Made by a program: the position numbers and the translations under genes. Positions 12,401 through 21,400 of a stretch of 64,000 bases of DNA are shown one piece after another. Origin of the DNA: Symsagittifera roscoffensis (taxonomy: Eukaryota; Xenacoelomorpha; Acoela; Convolutidae); NCBI RefSeq assembly GCF_963678635.1, contig NC_087067.1, positions 41,564,696 through 41,628,695 of the forward strand, in the 5' to 3' direction. A model generated the notes under the pieces. The model was given only the letters and a program-made list of their open reading frames with translations. It did no database searches and was not told the origin of the DNA. How positions within the stretch are numbered: position 1 is the first letter of the stretch; each line of letters starts with the position of its first letter.

Positions 12401-15400
12401 GTATTGCAATCTACTCACTTCAACTCTCGTTTAATCTCCGCGTAATCCCGCTGCTGATGCAACTTCTCCTTCTAAACACAGAAAACTCAAACATAGCCAA
12501 CAGACAGTTGGAAGAGTCAGTGAACGCAAATAAACAGTAAAAATACTGACTTGTGACTAGCGAACTTTCGAAGAAAAAAATAGATGCTGTTGAAGCTCTT
12601 TGAATTTCTGGAATAACCTATGATTGGCAATTTTTCGACAACTTAAGCCCAATTTGAGACAAATGGATCAATAAGTAAAATTTATATTTCGCTGGGAAAC
12701 CTGAGATTATATTTCACTTTCGAAAATAGAAGCCGATCACGTTTTTCGTGACTTTTACACTTCTGCTGTTCGATAGTGGAGCTTTCCTTCCTTTTAACAA
12801 AAGAAATGAACTGAAATAAAAAAAACTCGCATGTCAAACCGCGAAAAAGTAAACAAGAGCCTGAACAAAGACTTTTCCTGAAAAAAAACTTTAAAAAATC
12901 ATCGCGACCTACAAAAAGAGTCCGCACTTTTGCAACGTATCTTAATCATCACAATTCGTCAGTCATTTATGCTCCTTTATTTTACCATTTACGTGCGAAA
13001 AGTAGATCTTTGTCAGTCTTATGACGGATCAAAGTTAACAGAGGCATAAGCAGGATATTTTCGAAAGATTTGAAAAAATTTTCGACCTTTTATGACAGCT
13101 ATTTCTCTCCTGAAAAAACCAGTTTGACCATAGTTTGCAAAAACATTGAAACTGCGATCAATCAAAATTGAAAACTACAAAAAATATGATTATTTCTCGG
13201 TTAACTACGCCGCTGGTCGTTAAAAGATAGGCATGAAAATTCCATTTAAGCTTACAAATAAGTCCAAGTCCTTTATCTGTGTGGTCCAAGTCCTTTATCT
13301 GTGTGGCAATTAAGAATTCAGATCTCGTTATTAACCAAAACAATTGGAGCTTGATCTTTCATACCTATCGGTAAAACTCCGCGTTTTGACATATTAAAAA
13401 CTAGCTCATCATCGGCCGACCCCAACTTTAGAACTATTATTATATGCATGCAGTTTGCTGAAAACAAGGGAATGGTATGCATTGAGCTTAGAATCATTCG
13501 CGAAGCAATAAAAACAATTTTTATTGGTAAATCTAACATGTCGTTGTAAGAATCAAGAATAATAAGTTTCCGAGAGCACTGCCCTGTGGTACTCTGCTGA
13601 TAACAGTGTTTTATTGATTTTAATTCGCGGTGTTCGGTCCGCCCAGTATGATATGAATAATTTCAAAGACTTGTCAAACCCAATCAAAGCTAGTTTTTTT
13701 TTTACCAGAATAGCATGCGACACGAATTCAAATGTTTTTGGAAATTCTAGATACAAAACCAGCTATTCGACATTTTCCACCAAATCGAAAAGGCTATATC
13801 AAGAAAAGTCAACATTTCGGGCGTTGATATAAATAAAACATAGATGTCAATGTCAATGAAAAAGGAAACCATAAAAAATGATTGATTTACTTTAAAACCC
13901 GTAAAAACTCAAACTGCAGCGTGCACAAAACAGACTTTTTCCTTGAAGGAAAAATATATAGCCAACGAAAATTTGGAACAGAGTCATGAACTCATGACAA
14001 CAATAAAAAATATATTGACATACTTTTTATGAAAAAATCTCAAAACCTTCGAATTTCATACCTGAAAATTAAATTACATTTTAGAAATTAGAATTCGGTC
14101 ACGTTTTTCGTGACTTGTAGACTTTCGCTGTTCGATAGTGGAGTTTGTCTCCTTTTAACGGAGGAAAAGAACTTTAACAAAAATGAAAAATCAAACTGCA
14201 AAAAAAAACAAAAAAAACCGCCAAGACCTATCTATACTGGGGACGTTGCAACCTTTCAAAATTTTTAAAATCCTGTTCAAATTCACGTTTTAGGAACCAA
14301 TTAAGACATGTCATGCTCATTAACTGCAAAAAGAGCCCATTTTGGCATGAACATCTTTTTTATTCAGTTTTTCTACCGATTTACTTAACGGTGGTCCAAA
14401 ACAGCAAAATCGCGTGCTTCAGCCATTATAAATCCAAACTTTATACTGCATGTTGAACAGTGAATGTACTAAGACTGACCATAGCCTCCAGTTGCTGTTC
14501 CAGGGCAGAGTAGTCCTGCTGGTGTCTGTGTCTCTGCAGCTCCAGACTCTGTTTCCCACTAGCCACACTCCCACTCAGCCGCCTGTTCTCATCCACCAGC
14601 TGCTCTATCTGCATAAACAAACAAGGACAACCAGTTGCTGTGCAAAAACCGCTTAAGACCACAATAATGAAAAAAAACTTTTTAAAAAAGTCTTTTTTTT
14701 CTAAACTGCGTTGTTTCCTGGCGTGAGAGAGAATCTGAACGTAGAATTTAATCATATTCAATAGGATAACTAAATTAGGCAACAACAACTACAACACTAA
14801 AAAAAATTAGGGTAAGCAAGGCTGCAAGGCGACGACCTACCAAAAGCAAAAAAAAGTGACCTCTAGAAAATTCGCTTAAGTTCTGCAGAAAACCTTATGA
14901 AATTTTGGAAAAATTTCTTATCGAAGAATTGCTCGACACTTTCGGTGCATGTTCGAAAAACGACATTTAACACATGAAAGCTTGTGCCGATCGACGTGCC
15001 TAAGCGGTGGTAACAGAAGCTGTTTTTCACGACTTGAATGCTTTTGACAGTCAATTGCGTAAGGGGGTCGTATGTCTTGTTCCTTAATATCAAAGTGAGC
15101 CTATAACGCATGCTAAAATAAGATCACAACAAACTCTCACCCAACCATATTTCGGTACTCTTGCTATGAAATTCGAAACATGCTTAAGAGAAACGCCTGT
15201 CTCCATTTCAACTAAACCTTTTAATATATTTCCGCCAGTTTTTTCTAATTCAATTACGACTGATATGCTTCATATTCAATTGGTTTATTGATCATATTAA
15301 ATTAAGAAGTCACTGTAGGCTTGTTTTCTAAGAATTCGAAGATATGATTACAATGACCCACCTGCCGTTCTTTTGCGACCAGTTCTGCTTCCAGACTGGT

Positions 15401-18400
15401 GTTGGCATATCTCTGGAACGCCTCTTCAATCGCTTCATTATCATTGGATCCTGATGATAGATGGCCTTCGTGTGAGGCGGCCATGGTCTTCAGTTCCGAC
15501 AATTGCGAGTGCAGATCCGAGATTTCTTTATCTGCTGCAGCCAGTTTCTGCAAAAAAATAATCATTTCAGTTGACAGCTTTGAAGCTCATCTGTGGCAAC
15601 CAACTACTCGTCAGTACTCAATTTGTGGGAGGTCGAAAATTACCAGGGGATGTGTCTCACTAATTAAGCAAAGCAGGGCACTTTCTATCAAACCCAACAA
15701 ATTCAAGCAAAATTAATGCTAAGTTTTTCTAGTCAATATCGATTGACATTTGTTCAAAGCGTATCAATTGCAAGGTGAATTATACATTCATTATTATTTA
15801 AGAACTGCGGTCGGAAAACTGCGGTGTGCCAAGAACGCCCAAAAACCTAAGGCTGGTTAAGCCAACGATAATTTTTAGTTTTCTCAACATTAAGAGCAAT
15901 TCTAAAAACTTCTCCATTTTACATTTATTTGAAAAAATTCCACCGGAAAAAAGTATAATTTCTTGTCGATTTGATACCAAAATATACAGTTGAATTGCTC
16001 TTTTTTGCTCTATTCTTTTAACTGCCATGCATATAACAAACGATACAACATGATTTTAGCGTTGATAATACGGAGCTGAAAAAAAAATCAACACAGTTGA
16101 ACAAATCGGTTTTTCTGCTGGGGAAAAGATTGATTTCATCAGATTATAATCCCTTTCCAATGAGTTTTCCTGCGTCGTGGGAATCGATTTAAATGGATGC
16201 TATTTGCAATAAAATGCAAATTTGAAGACTAGAGTATGAACGTGCATCGATTCAATCAACGATTTTTATGCCTAATCACCCCTTTTAAAAGCCTACAAGA
16301 AATCCATTAAGCTTAATGCCAAATCATAAATGCATTGCACGAACAGATAATTAGTACAGCATAAAAAACAGATACTCAATGGCATCAAATAAAAACACAG
16401 CCAACAGAAAATTGGAAAACTGTACATGGTCCCAACGAAAGCAAAGAAAAACGACTGATTTCAAGATTTTTTCATGACAGGCATTTTTCTGGGAGTCAAA
16501 AACAACCAGAAAAAACAGGGTCGACATACGCTTCACCGCAAATTTTTAATGTAAAGTGTCTAAAAAGTATGTAGAATTGGAAATTGCGGTAAACATTTCA
16601 CTTCATTTTACATTCGTGTAAAGCGTATATATAAACAAAACCTTGCAAAATTATTGCGTTAGCGGTTTACCCCTATTCAGCCTCCACAAGTCTGGCGAAT
16701 TAACGCCGCCGGAACCTCAAGACAGAAACCCAATACGCTATGTTAGGCAGCTATAATTTAATTTTGGGGTCGTTTAAATTTTGCTTTCGAAAAACTGGTT
16801 TGACAATTTTCATCAAGTACATATCTTTGGGGAACAGTCATTACATGATATGAGACAAAACTTCACTTCAGATACTATTTCAGGGACGAAGCAGAGTTTC
16901 GCATCACTTGCGATAGAAAACTACCAGCCAAAGTTCGCTATAATTTAATTTTGGGGTCGTTTAAATTTTGCTTTCGAAAAACTGGTTTGACAATTTTCAT
17001 CAAGTACATATCTTTGGGGAACAGTCATTACATGATATGAGACAAAACTTCACTTCAGATACTATTTCAGGGACGAAGCAGAGTTTCGCATCACTTGCGA
17101 TAGAAAACTACATGCCAAAGTTCGCTATAACTTAATTTTGGGGTCGTTTAAATTTTGCTTTCGAAAAACTGGTTTGACAATTTTCATCAAGTACATATCT
17201 TTGGGGAACAGTCATTACATGATATGAGACAAAACTTCACTTCAGATACTATTTCAGGGACGAAGCAGAGTTTCGCATCAATTGCGATAGAAAACTACAT
17301 GCCAAAGTTCGAAAGATCAACTGACTCGTACGAAAATAAATAATTAAATGAATTATGTTGAAGAAAACGTCAGCTGCAAACTTGAAAAACTCAATTACCA
17401 AAAAAATAGATGATTCAGCCAACACAGACTCCAGTCATTTTTTTTCTGGTAACGATTAAATTGAAAGGATAAGAAAAAAGTGAGGTTTCGGTCCGAAAAT
17501 GAGAATCCGAAAATTTCAAAATTCACTAAAAACTAACGAACTTCATAATTTTCAAAACATTTGTACTAGAAACAGACACACTTCTTAAAGGTCATGCAAC
17601 AGCCGCCGAATACCTTCGTAGACAAAAATCAAGTCAAAACTTAAAAAAGTTTTCCGGAAACTTAATTTCGAATTTTTATTTTTGGACTAACTAATTGAAT
17701 ATTTAAACAATGCGCTGTGCCATATTGAATAGTTTTGAAATAAAATTGCTCAAAATGAAATTCGACACTAAGTTGTGATCAGATTACTGCACACACCATC
17801 AGAACAAAAAATTATCTTCGAAATACATCAGAAAAAAATCTAACAAAATCGCTTCAAAGTTCTTGCTTTTCAAAGAGAAATTTTTAAGCGTAGACACAGT
17901 AACTTTAGGTGTTAAAAGTGCTATTTGCTGAAAATGCAGATCTTGAAAGTGGAGATCCGGTGAACAAAGCTATAAAAGGGAAAAAAGGTCTAGAACCCGA
18001 TTACAATACCCTTGCTTATCGCAAGGGTAATAAATATTTTAGGGTTATTATCAACCATATCGAAACAGGCGTAGTATTTAAAGCTGAACATAAACACGAC
18101 AGTTTTAACATATGCAGAGAAAAACATCATGAATAGTTCTATTTTCAACAAATCAAGAGCCGGCAGAAAATGAGACAAGTCCCTTTCAAAATCATTAGAG
18201 CTGATACCAGTTGAGCTGTTTTGACACAGAGGCAAAGCTGCAGCTTCGCAAACACAAGCTTGAAGTTGCTAAATATTCAGGAGTTTTGAAATGCATTAAA
18301 ACACAAACATTTGCATGCAAAAAGTGGAATGAAATTAACTAAAGGCAACCACTTTAATTTTGCATGAAACAGATCGGAAAGTGTTAAGCCAAATTTTGTA

Positions 18401-21400
18401 TAAATTATGCATTTCAAAAAATTCGCCATATCATCTGAGTTGAAAAAGCATTTGGACTTTTTTGTACTGTTGTATAAAACGAATAGCTTTTTCGCCTCAA
18501 TTGATCAATTAAAAAAGCATCAACTGTGTTAACCCATGACAAATCAAATGTCCGAGCACATGATACCATACAGCCAATGCAGCCTCCTGATTCAAAATTT
18601 TTTAGCAAAAGTAGCTCCTTCAAAAGTGTTACCAAAAGTCGCAACTTTATTTGCAACTTAAATCGGAAAAATTTGAATCGAACAATCACACTACGCTCTG
18701 CTTGTCATGTCGATAAAAAAATTGTTTTGGTTAAAAAAAATTATTTTGATAAAACATCGAAAAAATTCTCCTCAAAACACACAACCACATATATTTTTTG
18801 GCTCAGCGAACGACGCAAATTTCGAAGTGATCAGGTATTTAAAACGCAGACATGCTCAAATGTGTTTTCGTTAGCGAAAATTTAGTTTTCCGAAAAATTG
18901 AAAGGTGATTCATTTAGACAATGTTTACACGAAGATAAACTATATTCCGATTGGTTAACTCTTGATAATACCAAGCATAATATATCCTGTAGAGAAGTGT
19001 AACCAAGCCCAAATCTTGCAGTACTCCAGACTCTATCGGATCCCGATTACACTCAGCTTAGATATTTTCGGAAAACCTTATAGAGACTCAGATAAGCGAG
19101 GAAAAGCTTAGCAATGGCTGTAAAAATGGAGGAGCTTCATAACCTGTTCATGTTTATTATCATGAATCTCTCCAGTTTTAGTTAAATTGAGCTTTAAAGT
19201 AGCTTTTTTGCGAATCACAGAAGACATTGACAAACATTACTTATGCTGAAGATCCTTATGAACCTGGGCTTGTCGGAAAAAATCATGAAAGTGTATGAAG
19301 CACTGCACGAAAAAACAACGTATAGAGTCCAGCGGAAAGGAGGCATGAGCGAGAGGACTTCGCGAGGGATACGTTACTTACTTTGCCTGTCCTTTTTAAC
19401 ATTTACCATTCATCAGCCGTCGATAAAACAGCCGAAGAAAGGAGGAAAGCAGCCGTAAGAGAGAGCATGAAACACGGACTCACGCGGCCTTGGATAACAG
19501 GCAACATCCCCCCCCCCCCCGGCCGACATAACAGCTTTGAGAAGCAGCAAAAGACATTACTTCCAACTAACTGAAACTTTATTTGCTGACGACTCAAAAA
19601 CAATTGGTTGAGTAGTGAGCTACCAACAGGGGAAGAACAAGTCAAAAAGGTCCTGGGACGATATGAGTAAAAATGCCATGACGGAAAGGAAGAGAAAATA
19701 GGCTCGCAATTGACAGCTCCCAAGGCACGAGGATGCTAGGCACCTTCATTGACAAGCAAAAAGAGCGCGAGGCTCAAGTGAAAAGAGGTTTCTAAAGTGA
19801 AGAAGTGGTTTTGGAACTCAAAACTAAGCAAGAGGACTATAGCTTTAATATTCCAGAGTGTGGTAGAAGCTAGTCTAGACAGACTACAATCTGGAACGTC
19901 GAAAAAGGGTTAACTCTCAAAAGAATGCAGAAAGGAAGAATTAACTTGTGTGAAATATGGAGACAACTGGGAATAACCTCTATAAGGGCAAAATCGAAAT
20001 GAGAGCTCAGGAGCGGTCCTAACAGCTATGTTGTCAACAAAAGTAGTACTGGGCCAATGGGACAAACGACGGGGAAAAAGGCAACACGTATTGAAGAGAT
20101 ATTAGATTCGACTAACCTTGAAAACGCGACAATCAATAGAGAATCATAGAAAGTTGAGGTAAAGAGCCAGATGAAAAACATCGAAAATTGGGAAATGAAA
20201 TGCGCGCGTGGGAGAGGGACACAAGGGCAAATGAGAACGCAGACACTACCTGTAGAACACAGCAGCTATCTGCCGATGGGATGCGGGAAACTTTGCAAAA
20301 CAGCGGCGGGCTGAGCCTAGCATGAGCGTCGAAAGCAGCGAGCCAAAAAAAAAGGAAAATAGATATGGATGTGAGCCAAGCGAAAAGAATGTTTAGAGAG
20401 GAAATTGCCTCGACAATTCGTGAAAAAAAACGTGGGAAAGAACGGATTGCCTGATCAGCGGAAAAAACATCACGAAAACGAACCTGGCGAGATATCAGAG
20501 GCGGAGAGCATGCAAGCCCCCCCCCCCCCCCCCCCCCCCCGGTGATGTTTAGTTCCAGTGCGACACAACGAAAAGTATGCGAGTCCCACCCAGGTCCCGT
20601 TGGGGCTTAACCAGAAAAAAAAAGGAAGATACATTTGTCAATTCTCTTGGTTTTCAAATTGTTTCTGACGTTTTGAAAACCTTATTAGGACTTTTTCACT
20701 GACTACTGTGATTGAGCTGTTGGATGCCACGCGTACAACTAGCCTCGATCCAATTCTATTGAAGTCAGGAGGCATTCCAGATTCGTAATAATACTACGCT
20801 CGCAAGTGGAAAAAGAAAAAACAAAAACAGAACACAAGATATTGTACACCTGATATTCTTTGAATTGAAAACTGGTTGTAAAAGTGTGAAAACTGGTTGT
20901 AATACATGGTTGTTTGCACATATTGGATACACGATATTCTTACAATTGAGAGTTTGGATTAAAAACTGGTTGTAATACCTGGTTTGCGACCTCGAGGTCT
21001 CCCAGTACCAGTTCCATCTCACTGTTTTTTCCACTCTGTTCTTCATCCAGTCGAGACCGCAGCTCAAACAGCTCCGCCTGTGCTGCACTGTACGCTAAAA
21101 CGCCCAAATATATACTATAGCTAACAAAAAAACTAAAGAAAACAACGGTATAGATCGAGACTATCTGATGAAATGCAACTGTACTGTACTGATTTTTGAA
21201 TTATCCAGTTTTTTTTTGGGTTTTCAAACACGTTTTTCTCAAAATAGATTAAAATTAGACCACGCTTACGTAAAACTTACACCAAAAAGAGCCTCTCACA
21301 CAGCCCAACAACAATCTGGAAGAGTAAAAACTCCAAGACAGGCGAATGTTTAAAATTTGTTTATAAGCAAATATTTTTAGTTTTATATAGTCAAAATGAT

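Larger units (their letters stand above)
19230..20545 (+). pseudogene. Decayed non-LTR retrotransposon, reverse transcriptase 3' part
   Basis: In shifting frames the plus strand reads [20 protein letters not shown], then [10 protein letters not shown], then ETLFADDSK (the FADD catalytic box). Further on are the GRYE-like, [17 protein letters not shown] and [10 protein letters not shown] segments typical of LINE-type polymerases, and a MGCGKLCKT zinc-finger-like piece near 20,280. Frameshifts and stops interrupt it throughout. It lies in CUX intron 6, antisense to the gene. The family was not assigned. Confidence 0.8.
15548..20978 (-). other. CUX intron 6, 5.4 kb
   Basis: The largest intron. 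From right to left it holds a decayed non-LTR reverse transcriptase with two long C runs, a SINE-tail and tandem-unit relative at 18,222-18,540, a 187-bp tandem array, a short R1 fragment and AT-rich sequence. A 9-bp perfect hairpin (TACCCTTGC, loop TTATC) lies at 18,007-18,029. No host coding sequence was seen. Confidence 0.7.

Noticed and set aside
17909-18136. Plus-strand frame of 75 codons in CUX intron 6
   Set aside because: No homology, crosses a hairpin and AT-rich intron; likely chance.
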